A stretch of 64,000 bases of DNA, taken from NCBI GenBank assembly GCA_034927445.1, contig JAYFPZ010000028.1, positions 29,324 to 93,323 on the forward strand, in the 5' to 3' direction. Source of the DNA: PHAA01 sp034927445. Its GTDB lineage: Bacteria; Bacillota; Syntrophomonadia; Syntrophomonadales; Syntrophomonadaceae. Positions within the stretch are counted from its first letter, which is position 1; each line of letters opens with the position of its first letter. Below the pieces are notes generated by a model. That model had not been told where the DNA came from. It saw only the letters and a list, made by a program, of their open reading frames with translations, and did not search any database. Shown here piece after piece: positions 25,287 through 34,027 of the stretch. The position numbers and the translations under genes are program-made.

Positions 25287-25446
25287 TAAGGCATTAGCAG
25301 TCATCTACTATACAGCCACTATGGCAGTTTTAAAGAGATGGCTTGCAGCAGGCATTATCCGAGAAGATGAATTGATTAAAATTGAGGCAACTATCGCTCA
25401 AAAATACGGGCTTTCCGAGCGCAGCATATATCGCCAAAACACTTGA
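25279..25446 (+). CDS. Small SHOCT-like protein
   Basis: 55 residues starting at ATG within the end of the previous gene (8-base overlap). WLAAGIIREDELIKIEATIAQKYGLSERSIYR resembles a SHOCT-type short helical motif. Small genes of this kind typically sit between the HTH/zinc protein and the serine recombinases. The function is unknown. Confidence 0.6.
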   Translation: MSSKALAVIYYTATMAVLKRWLAAGIIREDELIKIEATIAQKYGLSERSIYRQNT

Positions 25447-25493
25447 TAATATGGGCTTTTGGAGCGAATATGTCATAGCGAAAGGAGGTCATT

Positions 25494-26804
25494 ATGGAAA
25501 AGATAGTTACGAAAATATCCCCTTCGGTGCCACCAATTCCTGCTAGATTACGGGTTGCCGCCTATGCCCGCGTATCATCCGGAAAAGATGTGATGTTACA
25601 ATCTCTGGCAGCTCAAGTCAGCTACTACAGCAAACTCATTCAGCAGCGCTCGGATTGGGAATATGCTGGTGTATACGCCGATGAGGCACTGACAGGAACC
25701 AAAGACACTCGCCCGGAATTTCAGCGTCTAATTGCTGACTGCAAGGATGGCAAGATTGACCTGATCATTACAAAATCGATATCACGCTTTGCCCGCAACA
25801 CGGTAACACTTCTTGAAACAGTGCGGGAACTAAAACTGCTCGGTGTTGACGTTTATTTTGAGGAGCAGAATATTCACTCCATGAGCGGGGATGGCGAACT
25901 CATGCTAACCATCCTGGCATCCTATGCTCAGGAGGAAAGCCGTTCGGTTAGTGAGAACTGTAAGTGGAGGATTCGCAAGCGGTTCCAGCAAGGTGAGATT
26001 GTAAACCTGCGTTTCATGTACGGGTATCGGATCAACAATGGTCAAATTGAAATCGATCAGGAACAGGCCGAAATCGTTCGAATGATCTACGCCGATTACA
26101 TTAAAGGCCTGGGATGCGATCGGATTGCTGCCAGGCTGCGGGAAATGGGTGCTCGAACGTTCAGCGGCAGACAGTGGACAGCAAAGCGAGTCCTAGCCAT
26201 CCTAAATAACGAGAAATATTCTGGCAACGCGCTGCTTCAGAAAAAGTATGTAGCCGACCACTTGTCAAAGAAGCTGGTTTATAACCGGGGAACCCTGCCA
26301 AAGTACTATGCCGAAGGAACACATCAGCCGATTATAGACCCTCTCACCTTTCAAATGGCGCAGGAAATCATGGCTCTACGCCGGGAGAACAGAAATGTCA
26401 GGCAAAACCCGGCCAACCGTTACCCATTTTCAGGCTTAATCTTCTGCCCTCGCTGCGGCAAGAACTATCGGCGGGTAACCTACAAGGGGCATGCAGCGTG
26501 GAACTGTTCCACCTTCGTCAATTACGGCAAGGACGTCTGCCCAGCGAAGCAAATCCCGGAACCAATCCTAATTTCGCTGACCGCTGAAGTGTTGGGCCTG
26601 CCGGAATTTGATGAAGTAGTTTTCCGATCCCAGATCAAGCAAGTGCAGGTGCCGCAAGCAAATAAGGTAATTTATATTTTTCAAGACGGTCATGAAGTTG
26701 AAGCCACTTGGCAAGACCGGTCACGCAAATCAAGCTGGGACGACAAAAAGAAACAGCAGGCGCGGGAAAGGGCGCTTGCCTACCAAAGGGGAGATTTGAA
26801 GTGA
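25494..26804 (+). CDS. Large serine recombinase 1
   Basis: 436 residues. The resolvase catalytic domain starts YARVSSG with the nucleophile serine, then SISRFARNTVTLLETVRELK and SYAQEESRSVSENCKWRIRKR. The recombinase domain and zinc ribbon follow (CPRCGKNY ... WNCS ... CPAKQ). It is shorter than recombinase 2 and has only a brief tail after the zinc ribbon. ATG start after AAAGGAGGTCATT. Its stop overlaps the start of recombinase 2 (GTGA), so the two are translated together and may act as a pair. Confidence 0.93.
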   Translation: MEKIVTKISPSVPPIPARLRVAAYARVSSGKDVMLQSLAAQVSYYSKLIQQRSDWEYAGVYADEALTGTKDTRPEFQRLIADCKDGKIDLIITKSISRFARNTVTLLETVRELKLLGVDVYFEEQNIHSMSGDGELMLTILASYAQEESRSVSENCKWRIRKRFQQGEIVNLRFMYGYRINNGQIEIDQEQAEIVRMIYADYIKGLGCDRIAARLREMGARTFSGRQWTAKRVLAILNNEKYSGNALLQKKYVADHLSKKLVYNRGTLPKYYAEGTHQPIIDPLTFQMAQEIMALRRENRNVRQNPANRYPFSGLIFCPRCGKNYRRVTYKGHAAWNCSTFVNYGKDVCPAKQIPEPILISLTAEVLGLPEFDEVVFRSQIKQVQVPQANKVIYIFQDGHEVEATWQDRSRKSSWDDKKKQQARERALAYQRGDLK

Positions 26805-28378
26805 AACCAGCTCGAGCCGTTACTGTTATACCACCAACCATAAACCGCTTTGCGCCAGAAACGACTGGTGTGGCCACAAGAAAAAGAGTAGCTGCATATG
26901 CCCGCGTTTCAACAGATTCTGAGGAACAGCTTACCAGCTACGAAGCCCAGGTAGACTACTACACCAAGTACATCAACGAACGTGCTGATTGGATATTTGC
27001 CGGAATCTACACCGATGAAGGTATCAGTGCCACTAATACCAAAAAGCGCGATGGGTTTAAGCAGATGGTTGCCGACGCACTGGACGGTAAAATCGATCTG
27101 ATTGTTACTAAATCAGTCAGCCGCTTTGCGAGAAATACAGTTGACTCTCTGGTTACGGTTCGCCAGCTAAAAGAAAAAGGCGTTGAGGTTTATTTCGAAA
27201 AGGAGAACATTTACACGCTGGACAGTAAGGGGGAGCTTTTAATCACCATTATGTCCAGCCTGGCGCAGGAAGAAAGCCGTTCAATTTCTGAAAATGTAAC
27301 CTGGGGCCAACGCAAACGTATGGCTGATGGGAAAGTAAGCATGCCTTATCGTCATTTCCTTGGCTACGAAAAGGGTGAGGATGGTTTACCTAAAATCGTA
27401 GAAAAGGAAGCGGAAACAGTGCGGCTGATTTACAGAATGTTTCTTGAGGGTAAAACGCCTTCAGCCATCGCCAAGCATCTTGGCAATCTGGGCATCCCAT
27501 CTCCAGCCGGGAAAAAAACCTGGCAAGTGGCGACAGTGATAAGCATTCTGACCAACGAGAAATACAAGGGTGATGCTCTGCTGCAAAAAAGCTTCACGGT
27601 GGATTTTCTCACCAAAACTACCAAAGTCAACGAGGGTGAAGTTCCTCAATACTATGTGCAGAATAGCCATCCTGCCATTATTGAGCCGGACGAATTTGAT
27701 GCGGTGCAGCTTGAAATGGAACGGCGTAAAAAAATCGGTAGGCCAGTCAGTTGCCACAGCCCTTTCTCAGCAAAGATAATTTGCGGCGAATGCGGCGGTT
27801 TTTACGGTTCCAAGGTCTGGGGTTCAAATACAAAATACCGGCGCACGGTATGGCGGTGTAATAACAAATATAACTGGGATAAACCATGCCAAACACCGCA
27901 CGTTACTGAAGATGATATAAAGCAACGATTTCTGACGGCATTTAACATGCTGATTGGCAACCGCGATGAAATACTCGCCAACTGCCGCCTTGCCCAAGAA
28001 GTCTTATGCAACTGCACAGAGATTGATGCTGAACTAAAAGAACTCCAGCGGGAAATCGATGTGGTAGCTGAATTGTTGCGAAAGGCCGTTTATGAGAACG
28101 CCCGTATCGCCCAAAACCAGGACGAGTTTAATGAACGCAACAACCGCTATTGGGAACGCCACCGTAAAGCAACGGAACGTTTCAACCAATTAGAAGAAAT
28201 AAAGCGAGAGCGGCAGGCTAAAAGCTTATCACTTGGAACCTTCATCCGCGAACTGGAAAGCAGCCCGTCCGTGGTCGAGGAGTTTGACGAGCGACTTTGG
28301 GCGGTAGCAGTCGATACAGTCACTGTCACCAAGGACGTCAAGTTGCACTTTCGCTTTAAAGATGGCACGGAAGTATGA
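26801..28378 (+). CDS. Large serine recombinase 2
   Basis: 525 residues from the GTG that overlaps recombinase 1's stop. The catalytic domain has YARVSTDSEEQLTSYEAQVDYY with the active serine and SVSRFARNTVDSL. The zinc ribbon has CGECGG ... CNNKYNWDKPC, and a long coiled-coil segment follows (IDAELKELQREIDVVAELL ... RFNQLEEIKRERQAK), as in canonical large serine integrases. Both copies keep the nucleophile, so both look active. It is the last gene of the prophage, next to the tmRNA target. Confidence 0.93.
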   Translation: MKPARAVTVIPPTINRFAPETTGVATRKRVAAYARVSTDSEEQLTSYEAQVDYYTKYINERADWIFAGIYTDEGISATNTKKRDGFKQMVADALDGKIDLIVTKSVSRFARNTVDSLVTVRQLKEKGVEVYFEKENIYTLDSKGELLITIMSSLAQEESRSISENVTWGQRKRMADGKVSMPYRHFLGYEKGEDGLPKIVEKEAETVRLIYRMFLEGKTPSAIAKHLGNLGIPSPAGKKTWQVATVISILTNEKYKGDALLQKSFTVDFLTKTTKVNEGEVPQYYVQNSHPAIIEPDEFDAVQLEMERRKKIGRPVSCHSPFSAKIICGECGGFYGSKVWGSNTKYRRTVWRCNNKYNWDKPCQTPHVTEDDIKQRFLTAFNMLIGNRDEILANCRLAQEVLCNCTEIDAELKELQREIDVVAELLRKAVYENARIAQNQDEFNERNNRYWERHRKATERFNQLEEIKRERQAKSLSLGTFIRELESSPSVVEEFDERLWAVAVDTVTVTKDVKLHFRFKDGTEV

Positions 28379-28400
28379 TAGGTGCTTTAAAGGAATCCTA

Positions 28401-28440
28401 AAAAAGCGTGCAGGGCTTCGGCTTTGTAGGCTTTTTCTTT
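28401..28440 (+). terminator. Terminator after recombinase 2
   Basis: AAAAAGCGTGCAGGG (28,401-28,415) and CTTTGTAGGCTTTTT (28,422-28,436) form a 15-bp stem with one mismatch and some G-U pairs around CTTCGG, followed by CTTT. It ends the recombinase operon. Confidence 0.75.
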
Positions 28441-28461
28441 TCCAATGACCGGGCTTGACTG

Positions 28462-28506
28462 TTTGCACACCCCTCCGGAAAATGCACACCCCCTTTGCAC
28501 ACACCC
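28462..28506. repeat. Three TGCACACCC direct repeats near the right end
   Basis: TTTGCACACCCC (28,462-28,473), AATGCACACCCCC (28,481-28,493) and TTTGCACACACCC (28,494-28,506) lie between the recombinase terminator and the tmRNA. They are candidates for recombinase or accessory-factor binding sites in the attachment region. The rest of 28,507-28,701 holds no gene and no clear terminator; a short GATAAAA/TTTTATC dyad lies near 28,667-28,684. Confidence 0.5.
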
Positions 28507-28701
28507 TGCTAAAGTTCAACGATTACCTCCAGGCGCGATGACAATAAGTGGAAGGATTTCCCCTTATCAAAAGAGAATAACCCACCAGAAATCGAGAAAG
28601 CCACTCCGCTAAAACGCAGAAACGGCTTTAATACCCGCTTTTCAGGCAAAATAAAACCACCCACCGATAAAATCCTTTTTATCATTAGATGGTAGATAAT
28701 C

Positions 28702-29052
28702 TGGTGGAGGCGGGGGGAGTCGAACCCCCGTCCGCAAGAAAGACCAGCAGAGCATCTCCGAGCGCAGTTCGTGATTTGGGTTTCGCCATCCGGACGCCCA
28801 CGAGCAGGCTTCCTTAAGCTATCCCCGATTGATTTCCCCATAAAGCCCCTCAGGGAGAAAGGCTTAAGGGTACCCTCACTAAGTGACGCCCTGCACTAAC
28901 CCGCGAGGACAGCTAGCCGGACGAGCAGCCCTTAGGCTGCTAAAGCGTAATTATCTTCTGCAGTTATTGTTTTTCCACCGTTTTAACGAGCTGGCGGCAA
29001 CTCGGCTCGCTTCTCAACCCATCTTATCCCCCGTCGAAACCATTGCGCCCCC
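28702..29052 (-). ncRNA. ssrA: tmRNA
   Basis: One-piece tmRNA of 351 nt. The 5' GGGGGCG pairs with CGCCTCC before the 3' ACCA to form the tRNA-like acceptor. The T-arm GGTTCGACTCC and 3' CCA are intact. The resume codon GCA opens the tag reading frame AEDNYALAA, followed by TAA, a typical Firmicutes degradation tag (an extra alanine comes from charged tmRNA). It rescues stalled ribosomes with SmpB. TATACT at 29,078-29,083 on this strand is a plausible -10. The complete 3' end shows that the prophage insertion restored the gene. Confidence 0.97.
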
Positions 29053-29163
29053 TTATTAAGTGAACTGCAGTTTACAGAGTATATCCAATGATACGCTAAA
29101 AGTATATCACATTTTTGGTGCTTGTTTATCTGTAATATTCATCCACATTAATTGTTGTTTACC

Positions 29164-29637
29164 TTAATCGTCCCGGCCTTTATTTTTTATGGCTCTTTCC
29201 ATGTCCCGGCGGGAATCGCGCTCGGCTATATCCTGACGCTTATCATACAGCTTTTTACCTGTCGCCACCGCCAGGTCCATTTTGGCCAAGCCGTTTTTAA
29301 AAAATATCTTCAAAGGAATCAGGGTATAGCCCTTCTCCTTTTGCAGGGCCAGCAGGCGCCGAATCTCGGCTTTATGCAGCAGCAGCTTTTTAGGCCGCTT
29401 GGGTTCATGGTTAAACTGGTTGCCCTGCTCATAGGGGCTGATATTAAAGTTATTAACCCATACTTCCCCGGATTTAACTACTGCATAGGCATCCTGAAGA
29501 TTGCCTTTTCCCAGACGCAGGGATTTCACCTCAGTCCCCACCAGGGCCAGGCCGGCTTCATAGGTTTCGTGAATATGGTATTCGTGCCGGGCTTTGCGGT
29601 TTTCTACCACCGGCAAAGACCCTTTTTTCTTTTTCAT
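29164..29637 (-). CDS. smpB: SsrA-binding protein SmpB
   Basis: 157-residue OB-fold protein that binds tmRNA and delivers it to stalled ribosomes. It shows the family pattern: VVENRKARHEYHIHETYEAGLALVGTEVKSLRLGKGNL, then DAYAVVKSGEVWVNNFNISPYEQG, and a basic C-terminal tail (KKLYDKRQDIAERDSRRDMERAIKNK). It lies 111 bases upstream of ssrA in the usual rnr-smpB-ssrA order. Between it and rnr is a 446-base gap with a repeat element. Confidence 0.97.
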   Translation of the reverse strand: MKKKKGSLPVVENRKARHEYHIHETYEAGLALVGTEVKSLRLGKGNLQDAYAVVKSGEVWVNNFNISPYEQGNQFNHEPKRPKKLLLHKAEIRRLLALQKEKGYTLIPLKIFFKNGLAKMDLAVATGKKLYDKRQDIAERDSRRDMERAIKNKGRDD

Positions 29638-29901
29638 TGTTTCACCTCAAAAGGTACGACCATAAGTGATGCTTGGACTTATTACCCAGACCTGTCAGTA
29701 AAACAAACCCTCGCCTTGGCACGTTGCGCCTCCAAAGCCAGGGTTAAATTACATTTAGGCTCTATCATTATATCCCAGCCGCCAAATGCCGTCAATGTTG
29801 GCAAGAATCCCGATCTTACTAACTAATGTAACAACGGATTACACTGTTATGAAAAGTTGTCAGAAGAACCGCCCGAGACCACTGAAGAAGTCTCTTAAAT
29901 G

Positions 29902-30003
29902 TGTCATTCTGAGTGTTAGCGAAACATCTTGCAATCATATAAATGCCAACCTTACGGTATTGTTGATAAGATCCTTTGTCGCCTTAGGCTCCTCAGGATG
30001 ACA
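29902..30003. repeat. 102-bp inverted-repeat element between smpB and rnr
   Basis: TGTCATTCTGAG (29,902-29,913) and CTCAGGATGACA (29,992-30,003) form 12-bp terminal inverted repeats with one mismatch. Inside are AGCGAAACATCTTGCA and AAGATCCTTTGTCGCC, which resemble a non-coding repeat widespread in bacterial genomes. The rest of the 29,640-30,082 gap holds no gene I can support; a GAACCGTCCC motif at 30,029 recurs at 39,431. Confidence 0.7.
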
Positions 30004-30082
30004 AAATATGTACTTTTTCAGCGGTCTCGAACCGTCCCCTTGACAGCCGTCAATGCCGAACCGTGCGGGAGTTTGCCTGTTT

Positions 30083-32194
30083 TTAATACCAGGCCAGCTC
30101 GAAGTCTATCTTGACGGAGTCGACGTCAACTTTTACCAATATGACCCGCACCTCATCGCCGATGGAATATCTGCGGCCGGTATGGGTGCCGTACAGGGTG
30201 TAGTTGCGGTCATTGAACTCATAGTAGTCGTCCGAGATGGTGGATATATGTACCAGACCTTCTACCGTATTGGGAAGTTCAACAAAGAAACCAAAAGATA
30301 AAACTGAAGAAATCCGTCCGGTAAATTCCTCACCCACGAACTGCTGCATGTACTGGCATTTCTTGATATCCACCAAATCGCGTTCGGCTTCTTCCGCTTT
30401 TATTTCCTGCAGAGAAGAATGGTCTCCGTAAATGCCCATTTTCTTCTCCAAGGAAGCTCTTTTTCGGCCGGCTAAAGCGCCTGCCAACTGGAGGTTCAGC
30501 ACCCGGTGAACAATAAGGTCCGGGTATCTTCGGATCGGACTGGTAAAATGGCAGTAGAATTTGGAGGCCAGTCCGAAATGCCCCAGTGCCTGGTTGGTAT
30601 AGCGGGCATGCTTCATAGAGCGTAGCAACATCAAGGCGATGGTATTTTCTCCTGGGGTACCTTTGATTTTAGCCAGCAATTGTTGGTAGGCCTTGGGGTT
30701 TATCCGGCTTTCCTGGATCTTATGCCCAAAAACCCCCAGCACATTGCTCAAGCGGGTTAGGGCATCACCTTCGGGTTTTTCATGCACCCGATAAAGAACC
30801 GGAACATCTTTTTTAAACAGATGTTTAGCCACGGTTTCATTGGCTTTAATCATAAAGTCCTCGATCAATCTTTCTCCGGGGCCACTTTCCCGGATTTTTA
30901 TCTCCACCGGAAAGTCGTTTTCATCGACTATAACCTTGGGCTCGGGAAAATCAAAATCAAGGGCCCCCCGTTCCATACGCTCAGCCCGAAGTATGTCAGC
31001 CAGTTCCTGCATCAGGCGAAAGTCTTCGGCCAGGGAGCTGTAGCGTTCAATATATTCAGGGTCATTGTCTTTAAGGATACGGTTCACCGCGGTATAGGTC
31101 ATGCGCTGATCCACATGGATAACCGACGGGTATATCTCATAATTGTTGACCTTGCCGGAGGTATCAATGTCCATCATGCAGGTCATGGCCAGGCGGTCTT
31201 CTCCCGCGTTGAGACTGCAGATGCCGTTGGACAGCTCCGGCGGCAGCATAGGCAGCACATGATTGACCAGGTAAACACTGGTCCCTCTTTCACAGGCTTC
31301 ATGGTCAAGCTTGCTGTCTTCCCTTACATAATGGGAGACATCGGCTATATGGACCCCGAGTCGGTAGCCGCCTTGGATCCTGGCGATGGAAACCGCGTCA
31401 TCCAGGTCCTTAGCGTCCTCGCCGTCAATGGTCACCATGCGCAGGCGGCGCAGATCACGCCGTCCGTTTATTTCGGCTTTGGTCACCGGCCGGGCCACCT
31501 GCAGGGCTTCCTCAATCACACTTGGCGGGAATACCTCCCGCAGCCCATGTTTTTTAATGACTATTCTTAAATCCACTCCGGGCAGACCTTTGCGCCCAAA
31601 CACCTCTACAATTTTGCCCTGGGGGTACCGGTTTTTGTCAGGCCAAACGGTTATGTGCACCAGTACTTTGTCGCCGTTGCGCGGTTTTATTTTGCTGTCC
31701 GCTTTCACATAGATCGGATAGATCTGACGGGGGTCGTCGGGAATGACCTGAGCCATGGTCCGGCGTTTTTCATAGGTCCCCACCATTTCCGAATGCGCAC
31801 GGGTTATAGCCCGGATGACCTCCCCTTCCGAGCGTTGATTGGGTCCTCCCCGCTGATGAATCCTTACCAATACCCGGTCTTCATGCATTGCCCCATTCAG
31901 GTTGCGGCCATAAATAAAGATCTCTTCACTGTCGGGCTGATCCGGCAGCATTATCCCGTAACCCCGTTGGCTGAGCTTGATTATCCCGCGGCAGGTGTTC
32001 ATCTTTTCCGGCAGACCGTATTTATCTTTACGGGTTTTTAGTATTTCGCCCTCTTTCTCCAACTGTCCGATTAGTTTGGCAAATCTCACCTGATCTTCCA
32101 CATCCAGCTTAAAAACAGCCATTAGTTCGGAATAGCTCAATGGCCGGTAGCTTTCCTGACGCATATAATCAAGTATATCTTCACTCTTAATCAT
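30083..32194 (-). CDS. rnr: Ribonuclease R
   Basis: 703-residue 3'-5' exoribonuclease of the RNB family. In order: an N-terminal winged-helix segment (DILDYMRQESYRPLSYSELM), cold-shock-like domains (GYGIMLPDQPDSEEIFIYGRNLNGAMHEDRVLVRI), the RNB catalytic core with DGEDAKDLDDAVS carrying the metal-binding aspartates, YTSPIRRYPDL, and a C-terminal S1 domain (EEFTGRISSVLSFGFFVELP). It degrades structured RNA and works with tmRNA-SmpB. GGAAGGTGG favours the ATG at 32,194 over the GTG at 32,203. Confidence 0.96.
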   Translation of the reverse strand: MIKSEDILDYMRQESYRPLSYSELMAVFKLDVEDQVRFAKLIGQLEKEGEILKTRKDKYGLPEKMNTCRGIIKLSQRGYGIMLPDQPDSEEIFIYGRNLNGAMHEDRVLVRIHQRGGPNQRSEGEVIRAITRAHSEMVGTYEKRRTMAQVIPDDPRQIYPIYVKADSKIKPRNGDKVLVHITVWPDKNRYPQGKIVEVFGRKGLPGVDLRIVIKKHGLREVFPPSVIEEALQVARPVTKAEINGRRDLRRLRMVTIDGEDAKDLDDAVSIARIQGGYRLGVHIADVSHYVREDSKLDHEACERGTSVYLVNHVLPMLPPELSNGICSLNAGEDRLAMTCMMDIDTSGKVNNYEIYPSVIHVDQRMTYTAVNRILKDNDPEYIERYSSLAEDFRLMQELADILRAERMERGALDFDFPEPKVIVDENDFPVEIKIRESGPGERLIEDFMIKANETVAKHLFKKDVPVLYRVHEKPEGDALTRLSNVLGVFGHKIQESRINPKAYQQLLAKIKGTPGENTIALMLLRSMKHARYTNQALGHFGLASKFYCHFTSPIRRYPDLIVHRVLNLQLAGALAGRKRASLEKKMGIYGDHSSLQEIKAEEAERDLVDIKKCQYMQQFVGEEFTGRISSVLSFGFFVELPNTVEGLVHISTISDDYYEFNDRNYTLYGTHTGRRYSIGDEVRVILVKVDVDSVKIDFELAWY

Positions 32195-32310
32195 GCTGTC
32201 CACCTTCCGGTACGTATGTTATAGTAGTATACCCGTTTTTATGCAGACTTTTACCCAGGGGCTGGCCCGAAGTAAAGCTGCAATAGTAATTTGGCTCGAA
32301 ACTTTTTATT

Positions 32311-32454
32311 CTTCAGGGGTAATTTTGGGCAGAAACCGTATTCCCCAATAGCGGGAGACGGAAACGCCCATTAAAGGCAGGGAGGTGCTCACAGGGAGAA
32401 TTCTATCATAGTTAATTACGCAGACGCCGCCACAGCACGGTTTAGAGCCTGAAG
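32311..32454 (-). ncRNA. Possible structured leader RNA upstream of rnr
   Basis: In the 315-base gap before rnr, the - strand can form a strong imperfect hairpin (32,327-32,369: GGGC/GCCC, CCGU/ACGG and UCCC/GGGA helices with small internal loops). An outer 7-bp helix of CTTCAGG and CCTGAAG pairs 32,448-32,454 with 32,311-32,317. TATAAT at 32,482-32,487 on the same strand could be a -10 just upstream. I considered 6S RNA but cannot match its conserved bubble. No open frame is present. Confidence 0.25.
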
Positions 32455-32518
32455 ATTCCGGGTGCCGCCTGTTGGCTTACAATTATAAAATAGTTTACCG
32501 TATGTTATTGGGACAGTA

Positions 32519-33070
32519 TTATAAACCAATCTGACCGGCAATCTTTTTCATGCTTTGCAGGCCAATATTCAAAAATTCGTCCAGTTCCAGACCTATTTCA
32601 ACACAGGTACTCATAGTTTCACGATTGGCGCCCCGGGCAAAAGCCTTTTCTTTAAAGCGCTTTTTTAAAGATTTCAGTTCAATCTGTTCCAGCTTTTTAT
32701 CAGGCCGAACCATAGCGGCAGCGGTAATAAATCCACTTACCGGATCTGCCGCAAACAGAGTTTTATCCAACCTGGTTTTGCGTTCCAGCCCATGCACCTC
32801 ATTATGCACTTTGACAGCGTAGATAATATCCTCGGGTAATCCGTGTTCCTCCAACATTTTGGCAGCCACCAGCGAGTGATTTTGAAAATCATCACAGGTC
32901 ATGTCCCAATCAATATCGTGCAGCAGCCCGGCCAAACCGAACTTATCCACATCTTCGTGCAGATGTTCAGCCAGCCCTCGCATTATGGCTTCGACCCCCA
33001 GACAGTGGTTGATGAGATTCTCGCTTGTGACATTTTCTTTGAGCAGTTTGAGTGCTTCCTCCCTTTGCAT
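32519..33070 (-). CDS. HD-domain hydrolase (HDIG type)
   Basis: 183-residue metal-dependent phosphohydrolase of the HD superfamily: NHCLGVEAIM for the first histidine, GLLHDIDWD for the HD pair, NHS and VHNEVHG for further ligands. The natural substrate is unknown; relatives act on nucleotides or cyclic nucleotides. It sits upstream of rnr in the same direction with a 324-base intergenic spacer, so it is probably transcribed separately. ATG after GGGAGGATTATC. Confidence 0.85.
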   Translation of the reverse strand: MQREEALKLLKENVTSENLINHCLGVEAIMRGLAEHLHEDVDKFGLAGLLHDIDWDMTCDDFQNHSLVAAKMLEEHGLPEDIIYAVKVHNEVHGLERKTRLDKTLFAADPVSGFITAAAMVRPDKKLEQIELKSLKKRFKEKAFARGANRETMSTCVEIGLELDEFLNIGLQSMKKIAGQIGL

Positions 33071-33122
33071 GATAATCCTCCCATTTTATTTAAATGATCC
33101 ACACAGAATCAGGCTCTACTAT

Positions 33123-33872
33123 TTATACGATAAAATTTATTATTTCCTTGACTATAAGTTCCTTTTCCGGCCCCATGGTAGCAATATGCCCGGAATTTTG
33201 CAGTTCTATAAGTGTTACCGGGGCCCGGGCGGCATTTTCTTTAATATAAACAGCGCTACGGGATTCAACCGCATCATCCTGACTGGATTGAAACACCAGG
33301 ATGGGCAGATGCAAACCAGGCAACTCCCGTATTACCACTTGCCGCAGAGTTTGCATACTCTGAAAGGCTTTGACCGGCAGCACCGGGTAGGCAAACCTCC
33401 CTTGGTCAGCCAATTCCTCCGCCGCCTGGTCCATTTTTTTCGGATAATAGGGGCGGAATATACGCAGCAGCGGCGCCAGGGTCATAATCCCGGTAGATTT
33501 CATAAATATAGGGGGATTAATGACAATCAGACCTGCCAATCCTTCCCTTTGGCTGGCGGCATGCAGACCCAAAAGTCCTCCCATTGATAAACCGGCTGCA
33601 AACACCCGTTTATGCCTGCGTTGAAGATAATCTATTTCCTCTTCTACCCGTACAAACCAATCTTTCCAGGAGGTCTTGTTCATCTCCCGGGGGGTACAGC
33701 CATGGCCGGGCAGAAGCGGCCCGCTCACGCTGAAACCGGTCTCTTCAAATATCCGGCGAGCCACCGGATAGACCTCTGAGGGTGAAGCGGTAAATCCATG
33801 TATAAAAAGGCAGGCAGTGTCTGTCGGTCCAGTTAACAGGAATGATTCCGCTTGCGGGTTTATCTCGGTCAT
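33123..33872 (-). CDS. Alpha/beta hydrolase, carboxylesterase (Est30/YvaK-like)
   Basis: 249-residue serine esterase. CLFIHGFTASPSEV gives the oxyanion region, AAGLSMGGLLGL the nucleophile elbow (GLSMG), SSQDDAV the aspartate, and LQNSGHIATMG the catalytic histidine. This matches the monoglyceride lipase/carboxylesterase group that in Bacillus lies between secG and rnr (yvaK), the same neighbourhood as here. Cytoplasmic, with no signal peptide. Confidence 0.9.
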   Translation of the reverse strand: MTEINPQAESFLLTGPTDTACLFIHGFTASPSEVYPVARRIFEETGFSVSGPLLPGHGCTPREMNKTSWKDWFVRVEEEIDYLQRRHKRVFAAGLSMGGLLGLHAASQREGLAGLIVINPPIFMKSTGIMTLAPLLRIFRPYYPKKMDQAAEELADQGRFAYPVLPVKAFQSMQTLRQVVIRELPGLHLPILVFQSSQDDAVESRSAVYIKENAARAPVTLIELQNSGHIATMGPEKELIVKEIINFIV

Positions 33873-34027
33873 ATATTTTCCCTCATTATCTAAATCATAC
33901 CATAATGAATGGCTATTATTTACATAATAGTCTAACCGTGCAGCAGCTATATTTCAATATGGATGTACCGTGGGAATCGAAATAAAAAAGCTGTACATTA
34001 TATTATTAATACTATTCTGGAGGCTCT

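Larger units (their letters stand above)
1..28701 (+). mobile_element. Prophage, right-hand part, ending at ssrA
   Basis: A continuous + strand run of phage genes in HK97/siphophage order (terminase, portal, protease, capsid, connectors, tail tube, tape measure, baseplate, holin, amidase) ends with two serine recombinases. The element stops against the 3' end of the tmRNA gene, a classic integration target. The left end and lysogeny control region lie outside the window, so attL and the length cannot be given. The right boundary must fall between the recombinase stop at 28,378 and the tmRNA 3' end at 28,702. All head, tail, packaging and lysis genes seen are open, so the late half looks intact. 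Confidence 0.93.

Noticed and set aside
28441..28510. CRISPR-like array from the TGCACACCC repeats
   Set aside because: Only three short imperfect units with irregular spacing, no cas genes in the window.
29152..29826. 224-codon + strand open frame over smpB
   Set aside because: It runs antisense through SmpB and has no domain pattern; a shadow frame.
30782..31570. Long + strand open frame opposite rnr
   Set aside because: It is the antisense shadow of a clear RNase R gene, with no ribosome site and no recognisable protein pattern.
32330..32475. 6S RNA between rnr and the HD gene
   Set aside because: The hairpin and a CGTTTCCGTCTC stretch looked suggestive, but I could not build the conserved central bubble and closing stem; kept only as an unspecified structured RNA.
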